Counted from the first letter of the stretch, positions 17,282-26,064 are shown. The stretch is DNA of 45,444 bases from Bacteroidota bacterium (GCA_030706635.1 JAUZOD010000033.1:1-45444); one strand, 5' to 3'. Numbers and translations: made by a program. The notes: generated from the sequence alone by a model not told the origin.

Positions 17282-17827
17282 TTAGGCAGGATCCGCACTA
17301 CTGATCCAGTACGCGGTACCGGTGGCGTCTGCGCCAATGTTTGGCGAAGAATATTCTGTTCCACCAAAAAAGCAAAGCGCTTTAAAAGCACCGGTCAGTG
17401 TGGCCAATATCCCGGCAATTCCCATTGGACTCATCGTAACAGCTGCCAGACTTATTTTTTGCAAGGTATTCAAATGGACAAAAAAAGCAACACTGCCGGC
17501 AGCGCCGCCAATAGTGAAAACCGCTCCCGCATTATAAATGACCATGAAGCTGCCGAAATCATCAATGTCCAGGGTGCTGCAGCCGAGCCCATATATAGAT
17601 GATCCGGTAGAACATAAAGAAGTACTGGAACTGGTGATGCTGCCCGGAATCGCAGAAATACCGATGCCCATCCCCAGTCCGGTACCGATTACCTTATAAA
17701 CGGTCCCATCCGGAGCGTTGACATAAATGCGTGCCTGACCCGCGGTTACTTCCCAATCTTCACCGTAAGTGGCCGCCAGACCGGAAGAATTATTATAAGA
17801 CCAGCCAGTATCGGAAAGAATTGCCAT
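17282..17827 (-). CDS. Uncharacterised glycine-rich hydrophobic protein inside the T6SS operon
   Basis: I do not recognise this 181-aa protein. There is no signal peptide. Residues 1-45 look like a small beta domain (D-W-E-V-T-A-G-Q-A-R-I-Y-V-N-A). A glycine/serine-rich stretch with cysteines follows. Then come two strongly hydrophobic segments (about 102-120 and 132-158) rich in Gly, Ala and Ile that could insert in a membrane or pack inside a tube. It lies 46 bases after a tssD and 18 bases before tssF, all on one strand, so it is expressed with the Hcp/VgrG set. It might be a Hcp-loaded effector, a membrane-active toxin or a subtype-specific structural protein. No immunity-like neighbour is visible. 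Confidence 0.75.
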   Translation of the reverse strand: MAILSDTGWSYNNSSGLAATYGEDWEVTAGQARIYVNAPDGTVYKVIGTGLGMGIGISAIPGSITSSSTSLCSTGSSIYGLGCSTLDIDDFGSFMVIYNAGAVFTIGGAAGSVAFFVHLNTLQKISLAAVTMSPMGIAGILATLTGAFKALCFFGGTEYSSPNIGADATGTAYWISSADPA

Positions 17828-17873
17828 ACATATGATTTTTTTTGATGATCATGAATATTCAAGAGATTCGATC

Positions 17874-18263
17874 CTATTTCCATTGCTTCTCATGGGAGGC
17901 ATCACCCACCGATACTTTCTTGGCAGAAATATTCAGGGTTATGGTCATCGGCATGGTGGAGTTGGCATTGAATGATTCTGAATATCCAACACAGTACCCT
18001 TCCTCAAATTTCACTTCCTTTAAAGTGGCATCCCCATCAGCTCTTTTGAAAACAATGCTTCCGTTTTTCTTTCCCCCGGGATCAATCATCCAGCCGATGA
18101 TGCTGCTGTCGTCCGATGCAGCGATCTGAAGGGAAATGGTTCCACCCACCACGTCCGTAGTGGGCTGCCCTTTGGCATCCAGTCCCTGTCCGAAAGAATA
18201 ATTACAACTGATCACGGAAAATTCATTTCCGTCCAGTTTGAATTTAGCAGCAAATGAAGCCAT
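17874..18263 (-). CDS. tssD: T6SS tube protein TssD (Hcp), paralog 1
   Basis: A 129-aa Hcp-like beta-barrel protein of the Bacteroidota TssD type. Hallmarks are A-K-F-K-L-D-G at the start, a central G-G-T-I-S-L-Q-I strand, I-I-G-W-M-I-D-P, and a C-terminal M-T-I-T-L-N-I-S-A-K strand. It has the most canonical length and composition of the four paralogs and a separate upstream region with a hairpin. It is therefore a good candidate for the main tube subunit. It sits between the second tssD and the glycine-rich orphan. Confidence 0.88.
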   Translation of the reverse strand: MASFAAKFKLDGNEFSVISCNYSFGQGLDAKGQPTTDVVGGTISLQIAASDDSSIIGWMIDPGGKKNGSIVFKRADGDATLKEVKFEEGYCVGYSESFNANSTMPMTITLNISAKKVSVGDASHEKQWK

Positions 18264-18319
18264 AGTTGTAGGTTTTAATGATGAGTGGTATGGGTATTAA
18301 AATATGGACAAGGTTATTT

Positions 18320-18337
18320 TGCCCGAAGTTGCGGGCA
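18320..18337 (-). terminator. Intra-operon hairpin between tssD paralogs 2 and 1
   Basis: TGCCCG and CGGGCA form a perfect 6-base stem with a 6-base loop. An A/T-rich stretch follows on the minus strand but not a clean T run. It sits in the longest gap inside the operon (93 bases). It could be a leaky terminator, a processing site or a 3' stabiliser that sets different levels for the Hcp genes. Confidence 0.4.
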
Positions 18338-18356
18338 TGGGTTATGCATTTTAATT

Positions 18357-18773
18357 TTATTGTCCGACAACAATGGTTGCCTGTCCGATGGTGATGCTGG
18401 GAGACACCAATTGCACCTCCAGGATGGAATTCTCTTCCGGGGAACTCGGATCGAAGGTGAATTTGTGCGCCAGGGCATATACTGTACACTGGGCATCGGT
18501 AATCTTCATGGTCAGGAACTTGTCTCCCGTGCCCGCCAGGTGTAAAACATCTATATCGATGGAATGCTTTTTACCCGATTCCTGGAACCAGGATGCGAAA
18601 AAGGTATCGCTATCCGTTTCCTGTTCAAAAATCATAGTCATATCCACCGTTCCGCCCAAGACATTGGATGTGGGTAAGGCGGTATCGTCTGAGGCTTTCC
18701 GAAAAAAGCTCACATTAAGGGTATTGACGACAAAGTCTTTCCCTTCCACTTTCATACTCATTACGGTTGACAT
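18357..18773 (-). CDS. tssD: T6SS tube protein TssD (Hcp), paralog 2
   Basis: A 138-aa TssD-family protein. It shares the pattern of an N-terminal strand (M-S-M-K-V-E-G-K), a proline-containing loop before V-L-G-G-T-V-D-M-T-M, W-F-Q-E-S-G-K-K-H and a C-terminal strand set. Divergence from paralog 1 is high. It follows vgrG by 28 bases. It may be a specialised ring at the tip of the tube or an adaptor/cargo carrier; sequence alone does not tell. Confidence 0.82.
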   Translation of the reverse strand: MSTVMSMKVEGKDFVVNTLNVSFFRKASDDTALPTSNVLGGTVDMTMIFEQETDSDTFFASWFQESGKKHSIDIDVLHLAGTGDKFLTMKITDAQCTVYALAHKFTFDPSSPEENSILEVQLVSPSITIGQATIVVGQ

Positions 18774-18801
18774 CTTGCGTTATTTTAATCGTTGAAAAAT
18801 A

Positions 18802-20586
18802 TCAATTAATTTTCACCAGTCCTCCTTTGATCGTGGTCATCGCGTCTCCGCTGACTTCCGTGTTGGCGCTACTTAGCTTTGCACTCGCATTCGCTTTCAT
18901 TTCTGCGGTCGTATCCGCCTCTATACTGATGGAGGTCCCGTTGACAGAAACTTTATTCTGCGCTTTAATTTCAATTTCCTGCGCCTCCAGACTCAATTTT
19001 TGTTTGGCGCTGATGGAAATATTTTCCTGTGCCTCAATATTTACTTTGCCATTGGTCTTTAACGTGATTGCCCCGTTGTCTTTAAACTCAATCGTCAGGG
19101 CCGTATCCCCTTTGTTCACATTCGTTATCTGAATCCTGTTCTCGCCCTGTTTATCCGAAAGCTCAATGAGATTGCCTGCTTTGGTATAGAACGCTTTTTC
19201 ATCGTTATTGCCTTTTCGCGACCGCATGCCCTCTTTTTTGGGATAGAGGCTGGTCATGATAAATGGCATTTCGGGTTTATCCATTTCATAACCCACCACC
19301 ACCTGAGACTCTTTCTCCGGTATGAATTGCATGCCCTTATGGTCTTCACCCCCAGTATAAAAACTACCCACCCTGATCCACGGTGACTCTTTGTTATCAC
19401 CGGGCCAGTTAAAAGCCACTTTCACCCGGCTTAATTTATCCGGATCATTATTGTCTGTAACGGTAGCCAGTTCGGGCTGACCGGCAGGATGTATAATAAA
19501 CGCATTGACCGGAGGAAATTTAGCCGTTTCCGGAACGGCCTTAAACACATTGGCATAGTTTCCATTATTATCCACGGTGTGGGTGATTTCCGTAATCCGG
19601 TATTTTCCTACACTTTCCTGGCTTCCCCGTCCTCCCTTTTCCGGCCGGGTAGCACTAACGCTGATTACACTGCCTACCATCAGGTCCGGATTTTCTCCCC
19701 GTCCGTGAAAAACGACCAGGTTACTGGCAATTCCGGACCGCCTGAATTTGATCAGATCATCCAACTCATTTTGATTGTAGACCGGTTTGCCTGAAATCAG
19801 CAGGGCCTCCTGGCTAAACAGATTTTCAGATTCATCCAGAGCAAACCTGCTGAATTGCCCCAGACCGTCCACAGGCTGACCGGATGATTTTCCTTTATAC
19901 GACTGATCCATGATGTAATCATACCCGGTCATGTTGAATTTAGCCGGCATCAGGCTGATAGACATATCAAACGACTGATTGCCGTCAATGAGAAAGTCCA
20001 CGTCCTTTTCACCCTGGCTGCTACCCAGTACAATCTCCCGGCCATCGTAATAAAACCACTCTCCATATTCCGCTGCCAGACGGCTGATAAAGGCAAAATT
20101 GGTTTCATCGTACTGCACGGTATAGGGGATTGTATTTTTATTCCGGGGATGGAGTTTCTTCTTAATCACATTTCCCGGATAATCCTTTAATACCGTCTCA
20201 AATATCTGTTGCAGGTTTTTCCCGATAAACGTCCTTCTTTGCGAACAGTCTTCCAGAAGCAGGGTCGGACTGTACCCTTTCAGGATGAACACACTTGAAA
20301 AATCCGATTGATTCGACAAAATGATTTCCGTCACAACACCCTTAAACCGGAAATCAAACGATGCTTTTTTTGCTTCGGATTCAAACGATACTGACAGCGT
20401 TTTACCGCATACATCCTTATGTGAATGCTGAAAAAAAATCTCGTCTTTTTTTTCCAGTTCGCTGAAGGGTACGGTTATTTCAAAACGATGGTGACGGAAC
20501 AGGTCCTGATACACAACAAGGTCCTTGAAATGAACTATCTTCTTCCCGCTCTCCAGTTCCAGTTTGGTTTTAACCCGCTGAGCCAT
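18802..20586 (-). CDS. vgrG: T6SS spike protein VgrG (TssI)
   Basis: A 594-aa VgrG. Residues 1 to about 350 resemble the gp27-like hub; the sequence between about 100 and 190 includes P-T-L-L-L-E-D-C-S-Q-R-R-T-F and the aromatic A-A-E-Y-G-E-W-F-Y-Y-D-G. Residues about 372-450 form the gp5 OB-fold (K-L-S-R-V-K-V-A-F-N-W-P-G, V-V-V-G-Y-E-M-D-K-P). Residues 465-594 are alternating short strands that form the needle-like beta-helix, ending G-G-L-V-K-I-N. There is no C-terminal effector domain, so payloads must be carried by PAAR, Hcp or other adaptors. It is flanked on both sides by tssD genes. Confidence 0.95.
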   Translation of the reverse strand: MAQRVKTKLELESGKKIVHFKDLVVYQDLFRHHRFEITVPFSELEKKDEIFFQHSHKDVCGKTLSVSFESEAKKASFDFRFKGVVTEIILSNQSDFSSVFILKGYSPTLLLEDCSQRRTFIGKNLQQIFETVLKDYPGNVIKKKLHPRNKNTIPYTVQYDETNFAFISRLAAEYGEWFYYDGREIVLGSSQGEKDVDFLIDGNQSFDMSISLMPAKFNMTGYDYIMDQSYKGKSSGQPVDGLGQFSRFALDESENLFSQEALLISGKPVYNQNELDDLIKFRRSGIASNLVVFHGRGENPDLMVGSVISVSATRPEKGGRGSQESVGKYRITEITHTVDNNGNYANVFKAVPETAKFPPVNAFIIHPAGQPELATVTDNNDPDKLSRVKVAFNWPGDNKESPWIRVGSFYTGGEDHKGMQFIPEKESQVVVGYEMDKPEMPFIMTSLYPKKEGMRSRKGNNDEKAFYTKAGNLIELSDKQGENRIQITNVNKGDTALTIEFKDNGAITLKTNGKVNIEAQENISISAKQKLSLEAQEIEIKAQNKVSVNGTSISIEADTTAEMKANASAKLSSANTEVSGDAMTTIKGGLVKIN

Positions 20587-20610
20587 AGCAATTCAAATAA
20601 TTAAACAGTT

Positions 20611-21084
20611 TCACCAGCCGTTGTCATGATCCACGCCATCAATAGTTATCTTTTCAGCAGATATGGAACACTGTACCATATAACTTATTCCGGATCGTTG
20701 CATATAATCCAATACTTCCTCATAAATAAAATCTTCCGCGACGTCGTCAAATTCTGCCAGCCGGTCCCATCGGTTCAGGTTAGGCTGACCTTCTCCATGA
20801 AAACTTTCATGCAGCTTCACCAGAAAAGCATTTTTAAACTCGATCTTTTTAAATGAGGAATCGTCAATCGAAAAAGTGATGGTTCCATCCTTGGGCTGTG
20901 AAAAATCGCACATCCAGGAAGCAAAATCATCCTCCTCTGTTCCCGGCAACAGCAGGCTTATCTTACCCCCTGATACGCCGGAAGCAGGGTTTCCATTCTG
21001 ATCAAATTGCTGATCACATTTGCAAAGGCACTTAAGCACACTGAATGTTTTTCCATCCATATCCAGATTTACAGTTGATGCCAT
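20611..21084 (-). CDS. tssD: T6SS tube protein TssD (Hcp), paralog 3
   Basis: A 157-aa TssD-family protein, the longest of the four. The core pattern (L-D-M-D-G-K-T-F, G-G-K-I-S-L-L-L, F-A-S-W-M-C-D, I-K-K/K-I-E-F-K-N-A-F-L strands) is kept. It carries an acidic and aromatic insertion near E-V-L-D-Y-M-Q-R before the last strand, and four cysteines including C-L-C-K-C near residue 20. It lies 24 bases upstream of vgrG. The insertion could mediate contact with VgrG or with cargo. Confidence 0.8.
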   Translation of the reverse strand: MASTVNLDMDGKTFSVLKCLCKCDQQFDQNGNPASGVSGGKISLLLPGTEEDDFASWMCDFSQPKDGTITFSIDDSSFKKIEFKNAFLVKLHESFHGEGQPNLNRWDRLAEFDDVAEDFIYEEVLDYMQRSGISYMVQCSISAEKITIDGVDHDNGW

Positions 21085-21113
21085 ATTTTTGGTTTAATGA
21101 ATTCGTTTGGACC

Positions 21114-21491
21114 TTACTGATCCATGGCCAGTTTCGCATTACCCACCTGTATCTCTGCTCCTGCAATCCGCATATAGCAACTGGTCTCAGAGAATTCCGG
21201 TATGAAACGGTCCACCATAGCAAAACAATTACTGCTTTTGAAATCAATACTTTTCATTTTGGCATCGCCGTCCGTTTTGTAAATGGTTAAATTCCCATCC
21301 ACCTGCCTGGAGGGGTCAATCATCCAGGCGGTTATGGTGGTATCACTCACCGCATCAATCGTCACATCCAATATCCAGTTGGGATTGGAACTCGGTTGTC
21401 CCTTGGGGTTGGTTTGCCTGAGAATGGATAGATAAAAATCTTTCACAGGAAATACCTGATTGTCAACTGTCAGCTCAACTTTGAACGCCAT
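21114..21491 (-). CDS. tssD: T6SS tube protein TssD (Hcp), paralog 4
   Basis: A 125-aa TssD-family protein directly after tssC (49-base gap) and 29 bases before paralog 3. It begins F-K-V-E-L-T-V-D and has W-I-L-D-V-T-I-D, I-T-A-W-M-I-D-P and a closing strand around G-A-E-I-Q-V-G-N. It lacks insertions. Its place after the sheath genes resembles the usual sheath-then-tube gene order. Confidence 0.82.
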   Translation of the reverse strand: MAFKVELTVDNQVFPVKDFYLSILRQTNPKGQPSSNPNWILDVTIDAVSDTTITAWMIDPSRQVDGNLTIYKTDGDAKMKSIDFKSSNCFAMVDRFIPEFSETSCYMRIAGAEIQVGNAKLAMDQ

Positions 21492-21540
21492 TTGTCCTAT
21501 TTTGCCCGTTTATTCAAAATGCTCTTATTCCCTGAACGTC

Positions 21541-22914
21541 TTACTTATTCTGCTCATATTCTGCCTGCCATTCCGCGGAATCCGGATCATCGCCTTTCTG
21601 GCCATCCAGTTTGATTAAAAAGTTCTTGGCAGGGAAATATGGCGTCATGTGGATGTCCAGATAGATCCGGTCCTTTTGTTTCTGATCCTGTTCAAAACGG
21701 ATCACCTTAAATTTTTCAATCAGTTTGCCGGGACCGGTGATGCTATCCAGAAATTTTACAATTTGTTTCTGCAGATCCATTCGGGTGTTCACATTGAAAT
21801 TCTCAAATGCCCGACGGTTGAGAAAGTCGATCAATACCTTAATCACGTAGTCAAATACGCGGACCACGGAGTAAGTCTGCAGACCAATGTTATCCCCATT
21901 AAACAAGGTCTTGGCCGAAAAAGGCATTACTTTTCCATATTCATTCACCATCGGCACAAGGCCGATCTTTTCCAGTTGTGCGATTTCACTTTTCTTGAGG
22001 GGAAATTTCACCCCGTCAATTTCATTCAGGGCGCCGTGCTTTCTTCCGGCGGCCACCTGAGACATTAACGTGCTGTACACTTTGCCTGCCAGTGCCGTGG
22101 ACGGCGGAATGAACAAATCTTCTTCCTCACCCACATCCTGCTGCTTCCCTCTCCCGACCAGCCAGTTGCAGGTCATCATCACGTTGGAGAGATAAGCATC
22201 TCCACCGGTCAGGTTCGCCGATTCAAACAGATCCAGCACGTCATCGGCTCCGTCCAGGTGTTCAAAATCGGTCACCAGCATCACTTTGTTCTTGTAGGCA
22301 ATGCGCGCCCATTTATCCACTACCTTTTTGGAGCCCAGATAACCGGGAATCGCCAGGATGGAGTAATTATCACGCAGGTCAAGACGGTCGTAGTTCTGTT
22401 GCAATTCCTCGGATACGGCATCGATAAATGTAGTATTATCCAGGTCTGACAATTGCTCCATGTCCGCGTTCAGTATGTAAACCCCTTTAGCCTTATCCTG
22501 ATCGGTATTCTTAAAGAAATTGTTAACCGACCGGTAGGACCTTTCAAGTTCCCGTGTAGCTTCCAGGGCATTTTTCAGATTCTTATTTAAAAGCGTCTGT
22601 GCATTATCTGCCTTGGTCTGTGCATTTTCCACCAGTTCAGCTACAGAATCAGATGAAGTCAGCAGTTCAATGATGTGTTCCAGTCTTTTTTTCAGGGCTG
22701 TCCGCTCCTCTTTTTTGGCGTCTTCAGACAGGAAGATTTTTTTACGCGCCTTTTTTTCAGGGTTGAGGTTCTGCGCGCCTTCGATCGTGGTTTCCACAAT
22801 GCCGAATCCACCATATTTCACCAGCGCCGTGGAGGTTTGCTCGACCGTTAATTCTTTAATTTTTTCTCTTTCTGCAGGTTTGTTTCCCTGTATTTCATTT
22901 TCTTCGTTGGCCAT
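21541..22914 (-). CDS. tssC: T6SS contractile sheath large subunit TssC
   Basis: A 457-aa sheath protein of the Bacteroidota TssC type. A charged N-terminus (to about residue 70) is followed by a helical region and the conserved sheath core. Recognisable parts are Y-S-I-L-A-I-P-G-Y-L-G, the mixed alpha/beta central part, and a C-terminal region with P-Y-F-P-A-K-N-F that supplies the interlocking strand. It pairs with TssB (20 bases upstream) to form the contractile sheath around the Hcp tube, and is recycled by ClpV. Confidence 0.9.
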   Translation of the reverse strand: MANEENEIQGNKPAEREKIKELTVEQTSTALVKYGGFGIVETTIEGAQNLNPEKKARKKIFLSEDAKKEERTALKKRLEHIIELLTSSDSVAELVENAQTKADNAQTLLNKNLKNALEATRELERSYRSVNNFFKNTDQDKAKGVYILNADMEQLSDLDNTTFIDAVSEELQQNYDRLDLRDNYSILAIPGYLGSKKVVDKWARIAYKNKVMLVTDFEHLDGADDVLDLFESANLTGGDAYLSNVMMTCNWLVGRGKQQDVGEEEDLFIPPSTALAGKVYSTLMSQVAAGRKHGALNEIDGVKFPLKKSEIAQLEKIGLVPMVNEYGKVMPFSAKTLFNGDNIGLQTYSVVRVFDYVIKVLIDFLNRRAFENFNVNTRMDLQKQIVKFLDSITGPGKLIEKFKVIRFEQDQKQKDRIYLDIHMTPYFPAKNFLIKLDGQKGDDPDSAEWQAEYEQNK

Positions 22915-22934
22915 GGGAATGTGTTGTAAATATT

Positions 22935-23381
22935 TTAGGCTAATTGTTCCATTTCGTGAATAAGCGCATTGACGCAGGACAAATAAGCGGACTTGGCTTC
23001 CTTGTTCTCCAACAGTGTTCTCAAAATTTTATTAGATTTCAGCTGGCGGACAAATTTCTGCAGGTCCTCGCACTGATGGCTCAGTTCGTTCAGATAGGCG
23101 CTTTGCCGGGTGATGCCCTGCTTGCCGAAATTTCCCAGGGATTCAAAATGCAGCTGTTCCGTTCTGCCGGCGCCATCCGCTGTTTCAAATTCCACTTCTT
23201 TGGCAGGTTTGAAAAATGCGAATACATCGTTGGTACTTTTCATATCCGGAATGATCTGGGGCGAAAGCGGTGATTCGTCCGTGAGCTTTTCAATTAAAAG
23301 CGTCCGGTTTTGGGGGATATCCGAAATCCCTTCATTCACTTCGCTCTTCCGCTCCTGGCCGCCGATATCGTAGTTGAACAT
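22935..23381 (-). CDS. tssB: T6SS contractile sheath small subunit TssB
   Basis: A 148-aa protein, first gene of the long leftward operon. An N-terminal tail precedes F-N-Y/E-V-N-E-G-I-S-D-I, then strands with L-L-I-E-K-L-T-D-E and a helical C-terminus (L-R-T-L-L-E-N-K-E-A). This is the TssB/VipA layout: N-terminal tail for TssC contact and C-terminal helices. Partnership with the adjacent tssC supports the call. Its promoter is well defined (separate entry). Confidence 0.88.
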   Translation of the reverse strand: MFNYDIGGQERKSEVNEGISDIPQNRTLLIEKLTDESPLSPQIIPDMKSTNDVFAFFKPAKEVEFETADGAGRTEQLHFESLGNFGKQGITRQSAYLNELSHQCEDLQKFVRQLKSNKILRTLLENKEAKSAYLSCVNALIHEMEQLA

Positions 23382-23462
23382 AATAATGAGATTTAAATAA
23401 TTTGAATTGAATGTATTTAGCGGGAAGAACCCGGCGTGAACTGATCAAAACCAAAGCGTAAT

Positions 23463-23491
23463 CAAACCTAAATCTTTGCCCCGTGCACAAA
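23463..23491 (-). promoter_or_regulatory. Promoter of the tssB-to-PAAR operon
   Basis: On the minus strand TTTG (23488-23491) is followed by exactly 17 bases and then TAGGTTTG (23463-23470). This is a full match to the Bacteroidota sigma-ABfr promoter (TTTG, 17 bases, TAnnTTTG). Transcription would begin near 23456, giving a leader of about 75 bases before the tssB ATG. The 32-base repeat element starts 8 bases upstream of the -33 box. Confidence 0.75.
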
Positions 23492-23498
23492 TAATTAT

Positions 23499-23530
23499 AT
23501 CGCTTAACAACCATTTAAATAGATGAATGA
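23499..23530 (-). repeat. 32-base element, copy A, upstream of the tssB promoter
   Basis: This copy differs from copy B (29279-29310) at one base of 32 (23505 versus 29285). Its core CAACCATTTAAATAGATG is an imperfect dyad centred on TTTAAA. It sits immediately upstream of the tssB -33 box, the place expected of an activator site. It is 28 bases from the TAGGTTTG box, the same as copy B is from its own box. Confidence 0.7.
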
Positions 23531-23536
23531 ATAAAC

Positions 23537-26029
23537 TCATTCCACCTCCCAGACCAGGTCGTTACCCCGAGCTTCCTGCATGGATATCCTCAGCTTATTT
23601 CCCCTGGCGAGGCTACCGCCAATGATCATGCGCGAAATAGGCCGGCGAAGCTGATTCCGGATCACCCCTTTGATTTGCCTGGCCCCATACTTTGGGGTAA
23701 ACCCAGACACAGCCAGAAATTTTTTTGCTTCCGGGCTGATATCCAGCGATACCCCCTGTTTATGCAATGGATCAGTGAGGCTGCGTAAATGAATATCGAA
23801 GATGCGGACCACGTTCTCTTCGGAGATGGGGGCAAAGGGAACGATCTCGGTGAGTCGAGCCAGGAATTCCGGGCGGAAATACCGGGTCATGATCTCCATC
23901 ATTTCATTCGTTGCCGGCACCTGTCCCCTGTTGAATTTCTCCGCTATGGCCTCACTGCCGATATTCGAAGTAAAAAGGATGATCGCATTGGAAAAATCGC
24001 CTTCTTTTCCCAGCCGGTCATGTAATTTTCCTTCATCCAGTATCTGTAGAAAAATATCAAAAACGGATGGATGCGCTTTCTCGATTTCATCAAATAAAAC
24101 CACGGAATACGGTTTCTCCCGGATCTTGTTGACCAGCACGCCGCCTTCTTCATAACCGACATAACCAGGAGGTGCACCATACAACAGGGCAGCTGAATGC
24201 TCCTCTTTGAATTCGGACATATCAAACCGGATGAGAAAAGATTCATCATTAAACAGGTAGTCGGCCAGGGTTTTGGCCAGCTCCGTTTTTCCGGTTCCTG
24301 TGGGTCCGAGCAGGAAAAAAGATGCAATCGGCTGACCGGCTTTGATCAATCCAGATCTGGACTCCAGAATGGCTTCAGAAACTGCTTTGATGGCATGGTC
24401 CTGACCCACTACCCGTTTTTTCAGCACATCTTCAACGCTCAGCAGCTTTTCTCTTTCCCTGCTTTGAATCTTTCCAAGGGGAATACCAGTTTTGTAGGAG
24501 ATGATGGCGGCTATATCCTGTTTGGTAACAGTCTCCCTTTTTTCTCCGGCAAATTGGGAAAGCTTGCTGATCATGCACTGCAGGTGATCCAGGAATGCAG
24601 AAGGAATTTCCAGATCGGCGTCCTGTTGCTGGTCGCCTTCATCCAGCTTATTCAAAAGTATCGGACTGAGTTTGTCCTGCAATTCCCGGTGACAGGACTT
24701 CAAATTCACCATCAATCCTTCCGAATCCGTGTCGTGCGTGTTTTTGATTATATCCAGCCTGCTTTTAATAGCATCCAGTTCTTTAACCGAAATATCACCC
24801 ATCATTTTAATGGCTGCCATCGTGCGGTCCATCAGGTCAACGGCCGAATCCGGCAGCCGACGGTCTTTGGAGTATCTTTTCGCCAACAATGCCGATTCCA
24901 GCAAGGCATCGGGTTCAACTGTCAGGCCGTGATGACTTTCATACAATCCCACGATTTGTTTCAGCATATTCACCGCAGCCGGTATTTCGGGCTCCTCTAC
25001 GCGCACCACTTCGAAACGCCTGCTGAAGGCCTCATCGGATTCGATGTATTTCCGGTACTCTTCGTTGGTGGTTGCTCCGATCAGGGTCAGCTCTCCGCGG
25101 GCCAGTTCTGGTTTCAGCAGATTAACGACACCTGTTCCAATGGGTCCTTTGCTGTCCAACAGAGAATGGATCTCATCAATAAAAAGGATTGCCTTTTCAT
25201 ACTGTTTTATTTCGCTGATGATGTTTTTGATGCGTTCTTCCACCTCCCCTTTATAGGAAGCGCCCGCCACCAGCGCACCGGTATCCAGTTCAAAAAGGCG
25301 GGCGCGCTGCAGCATATTCGGAACCTTACCCTGAACGATCAGTTGGGCAAAACCATCAATCAATGCGGTCTTTCCAACGCCAGGTTCTCCGACAATGATC
25401 ACGTTCGGCTTCGTTCTCCTGCCCAGCACTTCCAGCACCATCCGCAATTCCTTATCCCGTCCGGTTATTGGATCCAGGTTTCCGTCCTCCGCCAGGGTTG
25501 TTTTATCCAGACAGTATTTAAACAAGGCGTTTCCCGTAGTCTGGCCACCAGTCTTTCTATTTCCCTGATCCGTTTCTGATCCGGGTTTGATTGCCTCATG
25601 AAAAGCATTGTCATCCATGGCCGCAGCCATGATCTCCTTTTGGGTTACCGGAAAAGTCTTCAACTGATCCGGTGTAAATGCCACGCCTGGTTTCAACAGG
25701 GCGGTAAAAATGCTCACGGCATCGGTATAATCATGATTCAGCTGAAGGGCAATCAGATCGGCCAGTTCGAGGGTAGCGACGACTGCGTTATCTGCTGAAG
25801 GATTTTCAGGGCTCTTAGCGGTTTTGGGATAATTTTCCATCCGGATCTCGGCCCATTCCCGCATGAAATGAATGTCTTTTTGAATGGACGCGAGCCAGGA
25901 AGCGAGCCCGACTTCGTTGTGCAGGATGGCCTGTAATAGATGCGCGGGGCCAAAGGTTTCGTTGCGGTATTCCCTCGCAAGGGATTTGGCAATGGATATC
26001 GCTTTTTTAACTTCTTCGCGGAATGGCAT
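23537..26029 (-). CDS. clpV: T6SS sheath-recycling AAA+ ATPase TssH (ClpV)
   Basis: An 830-aa Clp/Hsp100 ATPase. It has an N-terminal double Clp-N domain, D1 with Walker A G-E-P-G-V-G-K-T (214-221) and Walker B F-I-D-E-I-H (near 285), a middle helical domain, and D2 with Walker A G-P-T-G-T-G-K-T (575-582) and L-F-D-E-I-E-K-A-H-P. The context of T6SS genes assigns it to ClpV rather than ClpB. It disassembles contracted TssB/C sheath in the cytosol. It ends the second leftward operon, 35 bases after tssO, and stops just before the copy A element and the tssB promoter. Confidence 0.93.
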   Translation of the reverse strand: MPFREEVKKAISIAKSLAREYRNETFGPAHLLQAILHNEVGLASWLASIQKDIHFMREWAEIRMENYPKTAKSPENPSADNAVVATLELADLIALQLNHDYTDAVSIFTALLKPGVAFTPDQLKTFPVTQKEIMAAAMDDNAFHEAIKPGSETDQGNRKTGGQTTGNALFKYCLDKTTLAEDGNLDPITGRDKELRMVLEVLGRRTKPNVIIVGEPGVGKTALIDGFAQLIVQGKVPNMLQRARLFELDTGALVAGASYKGEVEERIKNIISEIKQYEKAILFIDEIHSLLDSKGPIGTGVVNLLKPELARGELTLIGATTNEEYRKYIESDEAFSRRFEVVRVEEPEIPAAVNMLKQIVGLYESHHGLTVEPDALLESALLAKRYSKDRRLPDSAVDLMDRTMAAIKMMGDISVKELDAIKSRLDIIKNTHDTDSEGLMVNLKSCHRELQDKLSPILLNKLDEGDQQQDADLEIPSAFLDHLQCMISKLSQFAGEKRETVTKQDIAAIISYKTGIPLGKIQSREREKLLSVEDVLKKRVVGQDHAIKAVSEAILESRSGLIKAGQPIASFFLLGPTGTGKTELAKTLADYLFNDESFLIRFDMSEFKEEHSAALLYGAPPGYVGYEEGGVLVNKIREKPYSVVLFDEIEKAHPSVFDIFLQILDEGKLHDRLGKEGDFSNAIILFTSNIGSEAIAEKFNRGQVPATNEMMEIMTRYFRPEFLARLTEIVPFAPISEENVVRIFDIHLRSLTDPLHKQGVSLDISPEAKKFLAVSGFTPKYGARQIKGVIRNQLRRPISRMIIGGSLARGNKLRISMQEARGNDLVWEVE

Positions 26030-26064
26030 GGAATTCGGTTGAATATGAACGTTAATAAAATGGA

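Noticed and set aside
23332-23514. 60-aa minus-strand frame spanning the tssB leader and promoter
   Set aside because: It overlaps the defined tssB promoter and start in another frame and has random composition.
24197-25579. 460-aa open frame on the plus strand inside clpV
   Set aside because: It lies wholly opposite a strongly supported clpV. Its composition (rich in Phe, His, Gln, Arg) is typical of an antisense shadow and it has no domain.
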